A stretch of 64,000 nt of DNA from DATBLY01 sp963705545 (GTDB taxonomy: Bacteria; Actinomycetota; UBA4738; HRBIN12): assembly GCA_963705545.1 (NCBI GenBank), contig CAVPJX010000002.1, forward strand, positions 248,001-312,000, read 5' to 3'. Positions within the stretch are counted from its first letter, which is position 1. Each line of letters starts with the position of its first letter. Shown here one piece after another: positions 36,120 through 45,679 of the stretch. A program made the position numbers and the translations under genes. A model generated the notes under the pieces. The model made no database searches and was not told the origin of the DNA. It saw only the letters and a list, made by a program, of their open reading frames with translations.

Positions 36120-37319
36120 TCAGGCGCTGCGGGCGAGCCACAGGCGTGGCTCTTCGATCTCGGGCAACGAGGGCATCGCCTCGGCCGAGTCCCACATCGT
36201 TGCGAGCGTGACCTCGTCGGTCTGCTCGACCACCGTGTCGCAGAACGCGAGACCCTGGACGTACTGCTCGCGCTTCATCTCGATCCCGAGGAGCCGCTCG
36301 AAGACGGGGTCGCCGGCCTCGCCCTCGCGGTAGCGTCGCATCGCCTCCTCGATCCGACCGTACGTCGACAGGAGCTGGCGCCCGAGCGTCCGCATCACGT
36401 GGTCGCCGTAGCCCTCGGCGGCCGCCATGAAGGCCTGGATCCGTCCGAGCTTGATCCGCTGCTCGTCGTCGAGGACCGTGCCGAAGAGCCCCTCCTCGGA
36501 GGACATCAGGCTCTGGAGCGCGTCCGCGTCGGCCCCGTCGAGGCGCGACAGTCGCTCCTGGACCGCGCCGATGTCGATCGTGAGCGTCGACAGGAAGTCC
36601 GTGAGGAGCTCGGCGAACCGCTCACGCGCCCAAGGGCGGGCGAACTCGAACCGGTGCGTGACCTCGTGGATCGCGACGAACGTCCGGAACTCCGTCGGGT
36701 CCAGGCTCCAGTCGCGCTCGAACGCCGCCAGGTTCGGCGTGACGAACAGCAGCGCGCCCGGTCCGGACCGTGGGACCGCGACGTCGTACTGGCCCAGCAC
36801 GCGCTGGCCGAGGAAGCCGAGCACCGAGCCGACCTGCGCGCCCAGCAGGAGCGGCGAGAGCTGCTGCATCAGCGCGCCGATCTGCGCCACCTCGGGAGCC
36901 GACTCGGACGACCCGCCCATGCCGTCGGGCAACATCCCTTTGGACGCCTCACCCATCGCGGCCGCGATCCGCCGGGCGGCCGGGTCCATGAGCTCGCGGA
37001 GGCTCTCGGTGTTCGCGGTCACCCACTCCGCGCGCCGGACCGGTCGCACCGCGGCGACGTCGGACGGCGGCTCGAGGCCCGTGAAGCGCGCCACGTGGAG
37101 CTCGGCGACGCGCACCACCTCCTCCAGCAGCTCCCGGTCGTGGTCGGTGGGCGCCGGGTCCCCGCGCCCCTCCTGTGCGTTCGCGATCCCGACCTGCCGC
37201 GCGAGCTCCCAGTTCACCGGTCCCGACGACGAGGACATGACGCGCTGCAGCTCGCGGAAGAGCGGGGCATCGGCGAAGGCGTCGGGGTCGCCACCGAACG
37301 GGAAGTCCATGGCGGTCAT
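36120..37319 (-). CDS. Zinc-dependent metalloprotease of the DUF2342 family
   Basis: The roughly 399-residue actinobacterial protein has the zinc motif HEVTHRFEF near residue 220, with RLDGADADALQSLMSS and EQYVQGLAFCDTVVE typical of the family. It is predicted to be soluble. The ATG at 37319 or the one three codons later (37310) may be the start; neither has a clear ribosome site. In other actinobacteria it sits near ylbL and UPF0182 genes, as here. Confidence 0.82.
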   Translation of the reverse strand: MTAMDFPFGGDPDAFADAPLFRELQRVMSSSSGPVNWELARQVGIANAQEGRGDPAPTDHDRELLEEVVRVAELHVARFTGLEPPSDVAAVRPVRRAEWVTANTESLRELMDPAARRIAAAMGEASKGMLPDGMGGSSESAPEVAQIGALMQQLSPLLLGAQVGSVLGFLGQRVLGQYDVAVPRSGPGALLFVTPNLAAFERDWSLDPTEFRTFVAIHEVTHRFEFARPWARERFAELLTDFLSTLTIDIGAVQERLSRLDGADADALQSLMSSEEGLFGTVLDDEQRIKLGRIQAFMAAAEGYGDHVMRTLGRQLLSTYGRIEEAMRRYREGEAGDPVFERLLGIEMKREQYVQGLAFCDTVVEQTDEVTLATMWDSAEAMPSLPEIEEPRLWLARSA

Positions 37320-37383
37320 CGTACGCCCGCTCGCTCCGAACGCCGCCGGGGGTGTCGGCCCCGCGTTGTCTAGGATGGCCGAC

Positions 37384-37809
37384 GTGCGCGAGCGAACCCT
37401 CCTGCGGGTGCAGGCCGAGCCGTTGTCGGTCGACGAGGCGCTGACGTTCGTCGCCGATCCCGGCGCCGGCGGCACCTGCGTCTTCGTCGGGACCGTGCGC
37501 GATCGCTCCGACGCCGGGGACGTGTCAGGCCTCGAGTACGAGGCCTGGGACGAGCTCGCCACCGCGCGACTCGCCGAGCTGGTGGACGAGCTGTTCGAGC
37601 GGTGGCCGATCGCGCGGGCCGCGATCCTGCACCGGACCGGCACCCTGGGCGTCGGAGAGGCGTCCGTCGTGATCGCGGTCTCGTCGGCCCATCGCGCCGA
37701 GGCGTTCGAGGCCTGCCGCCACGCGATCGAGCGCCTGAAGCGCGACGTCCCGATCTGGAAGAAGGAGTCCCTCGCCGAGGGCGAGGCCCACTGGGTGATG
37801 GGCAGCTGA
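37384..37809 (+). CDS. moaE: Molybdopterin synthase catalytic subunit MoaE
   Basis: Transfers sulfur in molybdopterin synthesis. The 141 residues contain CVFVGTVRDRSDAGDVSGLEYEA, the H-rich loop AILHRTGTLGVGEASVVIAV and the catalytic KRDVPIWKKE. GTG 37384 is chosen because TAGGAT at 37371-37376 would place the transcript start at it; an in-frame ATG at 37375 overlaps that box. The small subunit MoaD is not adjacent. Its stop overlaps mreB. Confidence 0.92.
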   Translation: MRERTLLRVQAEPLSVDEALTFVADPGAGGTCVFVGTVRDRSDAGDVSGLEYEAWDELATARLAELVDELFERWPIARAAILHRTGTLGVGEASVVIAVSSAHRAEAFEACRHAIERLKRDVPIWKKESLAEGEAHWVMGS

Positions 37810-38819
37810 TGGGCCGCGACCTCGCGCTGGATCTGGGGACGGCGAACACGCTCGTCTACCGGCAGGACGACGGGATCGTGTTCGACGAGCCCACGGTCGT
37901 CGCCCTCCACGCGGGCACGAACCGCGTGGTGGGGATGGGCGACGAGGTCTGGCGGATGATCGGGGCCGACTCCGGCAACGTGGTCGCCGTCCGGCCGTTG
38001 CGCGAAGGGACGATGACCGAGTTCGACATCACGCAGCGGATGCTCGAGGTGGTGCTGCGGCGCGTCGGCGTCACGAAGTTCCCGAAGCCCCGGGTGCTCG
38101 CGTGCGTCCCGTCGATGGCCTCGGAGGTCGAGAAGCGGGCGATCGAGGAGGCGATCCGGCACTCGGGCGGGAGCCGGAACGTGACCCTGGTGGAGGAGCC
38201 GCTCGCGGCCGCGATCGGCGCCGGGCTCCCGATCCACGAGCCGATGGGGAACCTCGTGGTCGACATCGGCGGCGGTCGCTCCGAGATGGCGGTGGTCTCG
38301 ATGGGGGGCGTCGTGTCGGGTCGGTCGGTCAGTCTCGGCGGCTTCGATCTCGACGCGTCGATCCAGGAGCACATCCGCGAGCGCTACGGCGTGGCGATCG
38401 GAGAGAAGGCGGCGGAGGAGATCAAGATCGCGATCGGGTCGGCGTTCCCGACCCCGCTGGACAAGGCCGCGGTGGTGACCGGCCGCGAGCTGGTGAGCGG
38501 CAACACGGTCGAGATCACGGTGTCCGAGGACGAGATCCGGGCCGCGATGTCCGGGACGATCCGCGGGATCGTGGATGCCGCCCGGACGTGCCTCGCCGAG
38601 GCACCGCCGGAGCTGACGCACGACATCTTGGAGACCGGGATGTTCCTGACGGGGGGCGGGAGCCTGCTGCGCGGGCTCGACATGCTGCTCGCGCAGGAGT
38701 GCGAGGTCCCGGTGCACGCCACCGAGCGGCCGCTCGAGACGGTGGTGATCGGCGCCGGGCGGATGCTCGAGCACCTGGCCGACTACCAGACCTCGTTCCA
38801 GCTGGTCCGGCGTCACTGA
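37809..38819 (+). CDS. mreB: MreB-like actin homologue
   Basis: Cytoskeletal ATPase of 336 residues, the usual size. LALDLGTANTLVY is the phosphate-1 loop, VVDIGGGRSEMAVVSMGG the phosphate-2 loop, and MFLTGGGSLLRGLD the adenosine motif. It would guide cell-wall synthesis in rod-shaped cells or in spores. mreC, mreD and rodA are not adjacent; it is coupled to moaE by a TGATG junction. Confidence 0.92.
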   Translation: MGRDLALDLGTANTLVYRQDDGIVFDEPTVVALHAGTNRVVGMGDEVWRMIGADSGNVVAVRPLREGTMTEFDITQRMLEVVLRRVGVTKFPKPRVLACVPSMASEVEKRAIEEAIRHSGGSRNVTLVEEPLAAAIGAGLPIHEPMGNLVVDIGGGRSEMAVVSMGGVVSGRSVSLGGFDLDASIQEHIRERYGVAIGEKAAEEIKIAIGSAFPTPLDKAAVVTGRELVSGNTVEITVSEDEIRAAMSGTIRGIVDAARTCLAEAPPELTHDILETGMFLTGGGSLLRGLDMLLAQECEVPVHATERPLETVVIGAGRMLEHLADYQTSFQLVRRH

Positions 38820-38843
38820 CGCCGCGGACGCGGAGGTGACGCG

Positions 38844-39716
38844 ATGACGTTCTCGATCGTGGCGACGGACCCGGAGCGGCGGGATTGGGGGATCGCCGTG
38901 GCGTCGAGGTTCCCGTGCGTGGGCGCCGTCGTGCCGTGGGCGCGGGCGCGCGTCGGCGCCGTCGCGACGCAGTCGTGGGCCAACACGTCGTTCGGCACGG
39001 AGGGCCTCGCCCTGATGGCCGGAGGACTCTCGGCCGCCGAGGCGCTCCGACGGCTCCTCGACGGAGACGAAGGTCGTGAGGACCGGCAGGCCGGGTGCGT
39101 GGACGCGTCCGGGGGCGCGGCAACGTTCACCGGGTCGAGGTGCATGGATTGGGCCGGCGGCGTGACGGGGGACGGCTTCGCCGCGCAGGGGAACATCCTC
39201 GCCGGGGAGTCGGTCGTCAACGAGCTCGCGCGCGCGTTCGCCGAGGCCGACGGGGATCTCTGCGACCGGCTGCTCGCGGCTCTGGTCGCAGGCGACGCCG
39301 CCGGTGGTGACAGGCGCGGGCGTCAGTCGGCGGCGCTACTCGTCGTGCGCGAGGAGGGCGGGTACGAGGGTCGCAACGACCGGTACATCGACCTGCGGGT
39401 GGACGACCACGCCGATCCGATCGCGGAGCTCCAGCGGCTCTTCACGGTGTGGGACGAGACGATGCTCGTCCGCAACGACCCGCTCCTCGAGCCGGACGCC
39501 ACGCTGGTCTCGGACCTGCAGCGTCGCCTCGCGCTCCTGGGCCGCTTCGAAGGCGAGGCCACCGGCGCCTACGACGACGCCACGCGCGAGGCGCTCGCCG
39601 GATGGGCAGGGGAGCACAACCTGGAGGGCCGACTGCGCGACGACGCCTTGATCTCGCAACTGCTGGTCCGAGAGATCCGCGACGTGACGCCCGAGATCGA
39701 GCCGCCCGCCGGGTAG
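38844..39716 (+). CDS. DUF1028 protein with C-terminal peptidoglycan-binding-like domain
   Basis: The 290-residue protein opens with the DUF1028 block MTFSIVATDPERRDWGIAVASRFPCVGAVVPWA, an Ntn-hydrolase-like fold (about 1-215). A short helical domain follows (about 225-290; VSDLQRRLALLGRFEGEATGAYDDATREAL) like the peptidoglycan-binding type 1 domain. There is no signal peptide, so it is probably cytoplasmic. The function is unknown. A GGAGG ribosome site precedes the ATG. Confidence 0.82.
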   Translation: MTFSIVATDPERRDWGIAVASRFPCVGAVVPWARARVGAVATQSWANTSFGTEGLALMAGGLSAAEALRRLLDGDEGREDRQAGCVDASGGAATFTGSRCMDWAGGVTGDGFAAQGNILAGESVVNELARAFAEADGDLCDRLLAALVAGDAAGGDRRGRQSAALLVVREEGGYEGRNDRYIDLRVDDHADPIAELQRLFTVWDETMLVRNDPLLEPDATLVSDLQRRLALLGRFEGEATGAYDDATREALAGWAGEHNLEGRLRDDALISQLLVREIRDVTPEIEPPAG

Positions 39717-39740
39717 AGGCGATCCGACCGGGGTCCTCGC

Positions 39741-40073
39741 TCAGGACGCGTAGTCGGAGAGCAACCGCGCGACGAACGACCCCGCCTGGTACAGCGAGAA
39801 CGCGAGCGCGGCTGCGGCGAGCGAGACCAGGATCACGATGCCGAGGAACCCGGCGACCCGGGTCTGCCACGAGCGGCGATCGGCTACGAGCGGGACGTAG
39901 ATGCCCTCGGTCGCCGGAGCGCCGGGCCGTCCCGGCACCGGCGGCTTCGGCGGCAGGAACCCGTCGCCGTCGACCGGGGCCGGTCGAGGCTCCTCGGGCG
40001 CAGAGCGGAGGGTGAGCCAGAAGACCAACCCGCCCGTCGCGAGCGCCGCGAGGAAGATGTACAGGTAGACCAT
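39741..40073 (-). CDS. Small membrane protein with two membrane segments
   Basis: The 110-residue protein has hydrophobic segments at about 2-22 and 73-99, separated by a Pro-rich polar loop (PPKPPVPGRPGAP). No family recognised. It diverges from the PDZ protease gene by 39 bases, so the two may share a regulatory region. Confidence 0.6.
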   Translation of the reverse strand: MVYLYIFLAALATGGLVFWLTLRSAPEEPRPAPVDGDGFLPPKPPVPGRPGAPATEGIYVPLVADRRSWQTRVAGFLGIVILVSLAAAALAFSLYQAGSFVARLLSDYAS

Positions 40074-40112
40074 CCGGGCGCGAGCCTACCCCGAGGGAAG
40101 TGCTCCCGTACC

Positions 40113-41117
40113 ATGGCCCGGATCCTCGTGAAGCGACTCCTCTCCATCCTGGGCTTGCTGCTGGTGCTCGCCGCCGCCTTCGTCGTCGGCTGGGTCCCGC
40201 TGCCCTATTACGCGCTCGGACCGGGGCCGGCCCGCGACGTCACCCCGCTGATCCGCGTCGAGGGACATCCGGTGTACGCGTCCGACGGGACACTGATCAT
40301 GACGACGGTCGCCTACCGGAAGGTGACGGCGCTGCAAGCGCTGTTCGCGTGGATCGACCCGGACCGCGCGCTGGTCGCGGAGGACGTGCTCTATCCGCCG
40401 GGCTCGTCCGTGGAGCAGGAGGACGAGCGGGCGCGGTCGCAGATGGACCAGAGCAAGATCGACGCGACCGCGGTGGTCCTGCGACGCCTCCTCGAGTACC
40501 CGGACGAGCACGGGACCGGCGCCCTGATCCAGTCCGTCGGCCCGGGGTGTCCCGCCGAGGGCGAGCTGTTCCCCGGCGACCTGGTCGTCGAGATCGACGG
40601 GGAGGCCGTCGCGTCCGCGGAGGACGCCTCGCGCCTGCTCGACGAGGTCCCGGTGGACCGGCCGGTGACCTTCGACGTGGAGGCGGGCGGCGAGCGGACC
40701 GAGGTCCGGGCGACCCGCGGCGAGTGCGGCGACGCCGAGGAGCCGTTGCTCGGCATCAACCTGATCGACGGGTTCCCGATCGACGTGACGATCTCGAGCG
40801 GGGACGTCGGGGGCCCGTCCGCCGGGATGATGTGGGCGCTCGGGTTGTACGAGCTGATGACCCCGGGCGATCTGACCGACGGCCGCACGATCGCGGGGAC
40901 CGGGACGATCGACCTCCGCGGGCGCGTGGGTCCGATCGGCGACATCGGCGACAAGGCCGTGGCCGCGCAGCGGGCCGGGGCCGACGTCTTCCTCGTACCG
41001 CGCGCGGACCTCCCCAGCCTCGAGGGCGTCGATACCGACGGCATGGAGGTGGTCCCGGTGTCGACGTTCGCCCAGGCGTTGCGCTACCTCGATGCGGACG
41101 CCGGGGACCCGTCGTAG
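40113..41117 (+). CDS. Membrane-anchored PDZ/Lon-type serine protease, YlbL-like
   Basis: The 334-residue protein has one N-terminal membrane anchor (about 8-28). Next come a beta-rich region, a PDZ domain (about 125-205; VGPGCPAEGELFPGDLVVEIDG) and a Lon-type proteolytic domain. The Ser-Lys dyad is visible in GGPSAGMMWALG and IGDKAVAAQRAG. It acts outside the membrane on unknown substrates. It precedes the UPF0182 gene, a common actinobacterial arrangement. Confidence 0.88.
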   Translation: MARILVKRLLSILGLLLVLAAAFVVGWVPLPYYALGPGPARDVTPLIRVEGHPVYASDGTLIMTTVAYRKVTALQALFAWIDPDRALVAEDVLYPPGSSVEQEDERARSQMDQSKIDATAVVLRRLLEYPDEHGTGALIQSVGPGCPAEGELFPGDLVVEIDGEAVASAEDASRLLDEVPVDRPVTFDVEAGGERTEVRATRGECGDAEEPLLGINLIDGFPIDVTISSGDVGGPSAGMMWALGLYELMTPGDLTDGRTIAGTGTIDLRGRVGPIGDIGDKAVAAQRAGADVFLVPRADLPSLEGVDTDGMEVVPVSTFAQALRYLDADAGDPS

Positions 41118-41185
41118 TCGAGCGCATGCGCTAGGCTGGCCCCGCGGCGGCGCCGTCGGCGCGCGCAGGAGGCCCTCCCGGCACG

Positions 41186-44110
41186 ATGTCCACGCGGATC
41201 AACGCACCGACCCGCCGATGGCCGCTGGTGCTGATCGTCGTCGCTGCCCTGCTCCTGATCGCGTTCACCGTGATGTCGGGCTTCTACGTCGACCTCCTGT
41301 GGTTCCGCGAGATCGACCTGGCCTCGACCTTCTGGACGATCCTGCGGACGAAGGTGCTGCTCGGCCTCGTGTTCGGCGTCCTCTTCTTCGCGATGCTCTA
41401 CACGAGCCTGCTGATCGCGAAGCGGGTCACCCCGACCACCCGCGTGCTCACTCCGGACCAGGAGATCGTCGAGCGGTTCCGCCAGAACCTCGAGCCGTCG
41501 CTCCGCTGGTTGATCCCCGTCGGCTGCGCCTTCATCGCCTTCGTCGTCGGCGCGAGCGTCTCGAGCCGGTGGGGGGAGTTCCTGCTGTGGCGCAACTCGT
41601 CCGGGATCACCTTCGGGCATCCGGAGCCCCTGTTCGACCGCGACCCGAGCTTCTACGTCTTCAGCCTCCCGTGGTTACGGTTCCTCCAGGGCTGGCTCTT
41701 CTCCGCGCTCGTCGGGATCACGCTCCTGACGGCGATCGCGCATTTCTTCTGGGGCGGGATCCGGCCCCAGGCGCCGGCCTTCGCGGACAAGGTCGCGCCG
41801 TCGGTCCGTGCGCACCTGTCGGTCCTGCTCGGGCTGATCCTGCTCGTGAAGGCCTGGGGGTACTACCTGGGCCGGTTCGACCTGCTGACCTCCACGCGCG
41901 GCGCGATCGAGGGCGCCTCGTATACCGACGTGAAGGCGCAGCTCCCGGCGCTCACGTTCCTGGCGATCGCGGCCGTGATCTGCGCCGGCTTCTTCTTCGT
42001 GAACGTCCGCTACCGCAACTGGGCGCTGCCCGTGCTCGGCGTCGGGATCCTCGCGGTGCTCTCGGTCCTGCTGGGGACCGCGTACCCGGCGTTCGTGCAG
42101 CAGTTCAGCGTGAAGCCGCAGGAGCTGCAGCGCGAGCGCCCGTACATCGCCGACAACATCGAGGGGACCCGGCTCGCCTTCGGCCTGGACACGGTCGAGG
42201 CGTCCGAGCGTCCCGTCGAGGGCGCGGTCGGCGCGGACGCGGTCGACGCGAACGAGGCGACCATCTCGAACATCCGCCTGTGGCGCCCGGCGGTGCTGCT
42301 CGAGAACTTCGAGACGCTGCAGCGGATCCGCGCCTACTACGAGTTCGAGGACGTCGACGTGGACCGGTACCGCCTGGCCGATCGCCAGCGGGTGTTGATG
42401 ATGTCCGCCCGAGAGGTCGCGCAGGACAACATCCCCGGCTCCCAGACCTGGCAGAACCGGCACCTGGTCTACACGCACGGGTACGGCAACGTGGCGGTCG
42501 CGGTGAACACCGCCTCGATCGAGGGCGCCCCCGTCTTCTCGGTCAACGACATCCCGCCGGTCGCGGCGGCCGACGTGCAGCCGCCGGAGGAGCTGCTGCC
42601 CGAGAAGCCGCAGGTCTACTTCGGCGAGCGGCAGGACGTCGCGTTCGTGGTCGTCAAGACGAAGACGCGCGAGCTCAACTACGAGGGCGCGCCGGCGACC
42701 CCGGTGTACGTCTACGACGGCACGGGCGGCATCCCGATGGGGAACCTCCTGCAGCGCGCCCTCTTCGCGTGGCGGTTCCGCGACATCAACCTGCTGATCT
42801 CGGGCCAGATCACGCCGGAGTCGCGCATCATGATCAACCGCACGATCCAGGAGCGGATCAGCAAGCCCGCTCCGTTCCTGTCGTTCGACGGCGACCCGTA
42901 CCTCGCGGTCGTCGACGGACGCCTGCTCTGGATCCAGGACGCCTACACGACCACGACGGAGTACCCGTACTCGGAACGGGTCGACTTCTCGGTGGCGACG
43001 GACCAGGCGGGCTACAACCAGGCGAACGGCATCACCGGGGTGGCGAACTACATCCGCAACCCGGTCAAGGCGGTCGTGGATGCGTTCGACGGCTCGGTGA
43101 CGTATTACGACGTGACGACGCCGGAGAACCCCGATCCGATCATCGAGGTGTGGGAGCGGGTCTTCCCGGACATGTTCACGCCGGTGTCCGAGGCACCCGC
43201 CGGGCTGATCGACCACTTCCGCTACCCGGAGAACCTCTTCCAGATCCAGGCGTACCAGTACACGCGGTACCACGTGACCGATCCGCAGGTCTTCTTCCAG
43301 AACCAGGACGTCTGGCAGATCGCGAGCGACCCGACGATCCGCGGGAACGCGACGGACGTCACGACCGGGGCCGGCGGCACCACGAGCGCGAGCGGGCCGA
43401 TGCGGCCCTACTACCAGCAGATCAAGCTGCCGGGCGAGACCGCGGAGCGGTTCCAGCTGATCCTGCCGTTCGTCCCGCAGGGCCGGGTGAACATGGTCGC
43501 CTGGATGGCCGCGGACTCCGACCCCGAGGAGTACGGGCGGCTGGTCGCCTACGAGTTCCCGGCGGGGCGCAACATCGACGGACCGACGCAGGTGTTCTCC
43601 GCGATGAACCAGGACCCCGCGTTCTCGTCGTTCCGGACGCTGGTAGGACAGCAAGGGTCGGACATCGTGTTCGGCGACTTCCTGGTGATCCCGATCGAGG
43701 ACTCGTTCCTGTACGTGCAGCCCGTCTACATCCGGGCCCGGCAGGAGAACGCGATCCCCGAGCTGAAGCGCGTGCTCGTCGTCAACGGCACGACGGTCGG
43801 CGTCGGGGCGAACCTCTCGGAGGCGCTCGCCTCGGCCGTGAGCGGGGTCGCCCCGCCCGACGGCGGCGAGGAGCCGCCGCCGACCGGCTCCGTCGACGAG
43901 CAGATCCGCCAGCTCCTGGACGAGGCGCAGCAGCACTTCGATCTCGCGCAGGCGGCGCTGCAAGCGGGCGACCTGGGGACCTACCAGGACCAGATCCAGC
44001 TGGCCGAGGACCTGGTCGCGCAGGCCGTCGGGCTGGCGGACCAGGCGGCGGGGGAGACCGGCGGCGACGGAACGGCCTCGCCCTCGCCCAGCGCGTCGCC
44101 ATCCGGCTAG
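41186..44110 (+). CDS. UPF0182 family large membrane protein
   Basis: The 974-residue protein has about seven membrane helices in residues 1-330, then a large extracytoplasmic domain to about 870. An acidic, Gln/Ala-rich tail follows, probably coiled-coil or disordered, ending in a Ser/Pro/Gly stretch. Blocks such as FSVKPQELQRERPYI, GSQTWQNRHLVYTHGYG and GRVNMVAWMAA are typical. The function is unknown. TAGGCT at about 41132 and the ribosome site AGGAGG precede ATG 41186. Confidence 0.9.
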   Translation: MSTRINAPTRRWPLVLIVVAALLLIAFTVMSGFYVDLLWFREIDLASTFWTILRTKVLLGLVFGVLFFAMLYTSLLIAKRVTPTTRVLTPDQEIVERFRQNLEPSLRWLIPVGCAFIAFVVGASVSSRWGEFLLWRNSSGITFGHPEPLFDRDPSFYVFSLPWLRFLQGWLFSALVGITLLTAIAHFFWGGIRPQAPAFADKVAPSVRAHLSVLLGLILLVKAWGYYLGRFDLLTSTRGAIEGASYTDVKAQLPALTFLAIAAVICAGFFFVNVRYRNWALPVLGVGILAVLSVLLGTAYPAFVQQFSVKPQELQRERPYIADNIEGTRLAFGLDTVEASERPVEGAVGADAVDANEATISNIRLWRPAVLLENFETLQRIRAYYEFEDVDVDRYRLADRQRVLMMSAREVAQDNIPGSQTWQNRHLVYTHGYGNVAVAVNTASIEGAPVFSVNDIPPVAAADVQPPEELLPEKPQVYFGERQDVAFVVVKTKTRELNYEGAPATPVYVYDGTGGIPMGNLLQRALFAWRFRDINLLISGQITPESRIMINRTIQERISKPAPFLSFDGDPYLAVVDGRLLWIQDAYTTTTEYPYSERVDFSVATDQAGYNQANGITGVANYIRNPVKAVVDAFDGSVTYYDVTTPENPDPIIEVWERVFPDMFTPVSEAPAGLIDHFRYPENLFQIQAYQYTRYHVTDPQVFFQNQDVWQIASDPTIRGNATDVTTGAGGTTSASGPMRPYYQQIKLPGETAERFQLILPFVPQGRVNMVAWMAADSDPEEYGRLVAYEFPAGRNIDGPTQVFSAMNQDPAFSSFRTLVGQQGSDIVFGDFLVIPIEDSFLYVQPVYIRARQENAIPELKRVLVVNGTTVGVGANLSEALASAVSGVAPPDGGEEPPPTGSVDEQIRQLLDEAQQHFDLAQAALQAGDLGTYQDQIQLAEDLVAQAVGLADQAAGETGGDGTASPSPSASPSG

Positions 44111-44122
44111 GTCGCGGCCGGC

Positions 44123-45679
44123 TCAGCCGGGCAGGCGGAAGTCGAGGTCGGCCCCGACGTCGGCGACGTCCATCTGGGCCTTCTGCAGGTGGCCCGAGTA
44201 GTCCCAGTTCATCGACTGCCACCGCGTGAACTGATCGAGCACCCAGATCCCCGATTGGCGGCTGCCGTTGCCGCTGCGCCCGTTGCCGCCGAACGGCAGG
44301 TGCGCCTCCGCGCCCGAGGTCGAGTTGTTCACGCTCACCATCCCGGCCGAGATCCGCTCGCGGAACCGGAACGCGTGCAGCGGGTCGCGCGTGTAGATCG
44401 ACGATGACAGGCCGTAGCCGTGCGCGTTCGCGAGCTCCATCGCCTGATCGAACGTGTCGAACGACGCCACGCCGACGATCGGCCCGAACGTCTCGGTCCG
44501 GTAGAGATCGTCGTCGAGCGTGACGCCGTCGACGATCGTCGGGTGGCAGTACAGGCCCGCCTCCGGGTCGCCGACGAAGCCGTCGCGCGGGTGCTCGTGG
44601 GTGATGCGTCCGGTGGCGGTCGAGCCCGTCACGCGGTGGTGCGGCCGGATCAGGTCGAGCCAGCCGAGGAACCGGTCGCGGAACCGCTCGCTGATCATCG
44701 GCCCGTAGAGCACGTCGCGCGTCGGATCGCCGATCGGCGCGTCGCGCACCGCCTTGTCGAACCGCGCCAGGAAGTCGTCGTGCACGTCGGCGTGGACGAT
44801 CGCGGTCCCGAGCGACGTGCAGCGCTGCCCGGCGGTGCCGAACCCGCTGAAGAGCGCTCCCTCGACGGCCAGGTCCAGGTCGGCGTCGGGCATCACGACG
44901 AGCGGGTTCTTCCCGCCCAGCTCCAGGCACGGTGACTGCAGGTGGCGACCGCACACCTCGCCGATCCGCCGGCCGACGTCGGTCGATCCGGTGAAGCCGA
45001 CCTTGTCGACCACGCCCTCCCCCAACGCGCGCTCGAGCCCTTCGAACGTCGACGGCCCGTCGGCGAGCACCAGGTTGAAGACGCCCGCCGGGAACCCGGC
45101 GTGCAGGATCAGCTGCGCGAACGCCTCGGCGGTGGCGGGCGTGTACTCGGCGGGCTTCCACACGACGGCGTTCCCGCACAGCAGCGCCGGCACCAGGTAC
45201 CAGGACGGCACCGCGACCGGGAAGTTCCCGGCCGTGACGATCGCCGCGACGCCGACCGGCGTCCGGAACGTGAAGAGCTGCTTGTCGGGCATCTCGGACG
45301 GCACGGTCTGCCCGTACAGCCGTCGTCCCTCGCCCAGGAAGAACGTGCAGGTGTCGATCACCTCCTGCACCTCGCCGCGCGACTCCTTGATCGGCTTGCC
45401 GATCTCGCGCGTCAGGAGCTGCGCCAGCGCCTCGGCGTTGTCCTCGACCAGGCGGCCCAGCTGCTGGATCGCCCGGCCCCGGGTGGGCGCGGGGGTCGCG
45501 GCCCACGCCGCCTGCGCGGCGCGGGCCGCTCGGCAGGCGTCGACGAACGTCGAGGCGTCGCCGAGCGACGCCTCGACCACCGTCTCGGAGAGGTTCGCCG
45601 GGTTCGGGACCGTGAGCGCCCCGCCGGGCGCGCCGTCGACGACGCGCCCCGCGACGATCGAGGCCACGGTCCGGGTCAT
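44123..45679 (-). CDS. NAD(P)-dependent aldehyde dehydrogenase
   Basis: Oxidises an aldehyde to the acid. It has 518 residues. The catalytic Cys is in GTAGQRCTS, the general base Glu in CLELGGKNP, and the coenzyme loop in VGFTGSTDVGRRIGE. The subfamily resembles piperideine-6-carboxylate or succinic-semialdehyde types, but this is not firm. The start ATG at 45679 overlaps the aroE stop (ATGA), so it is translated together with aroE. Confidence 0.9.
   Translation of the reverse strand: MTRTVASIVAGRVVDGAPGGALTVPNPANLSETVVEASLGDASTFVDACRAARAAQAAWAATPAPTRGRAIQQLGRLVEDNAEALAQLLTREIGKPIKESRGEVQEVIDTCTFFLGEGRRLYGQTVPSEMPDKQLFTFRTPVGVAAIVTAGNFPVAVPSWYLVPALLCGNAVVWKPAEYTPATAEAFAQLILHAGFPAGVFNLVLADGPSTFEGLERALGEGVVDKVGFTGSTDVGRRIGEVCGRHLQSPCLELGGKNPLVVMPDADLDLAVEGALFSGFGTAGQRCTSLGTAIVHADVHDDFLARFDKAVRDAPIGDPTRDVLYGPMISERFRDRFLGWLDLIRPHHRVTGSTATGRITHEHPRDGFVGDPEAGLYCHPTIVDGVTLDDDLYRTETFGPIVGVASFDTFDQAMELANAHGYGLSSSIYTRDPLHAFRFRERISAGMVSVNNSTSGAEAHLPFGGNGRSGNGSRQSGIWVLDQFTRWQSMNWDYSGHLQKAQMDVADVGADLDFRLPG

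Noticed and set aside
41675..43963. 762-codon minus-strand frame opposite the UPF0182 gene
   Set aside because: His/Asp/Arg/Val-rich shadow typical of the reverse frame of high-GC genes; no family resemblance.
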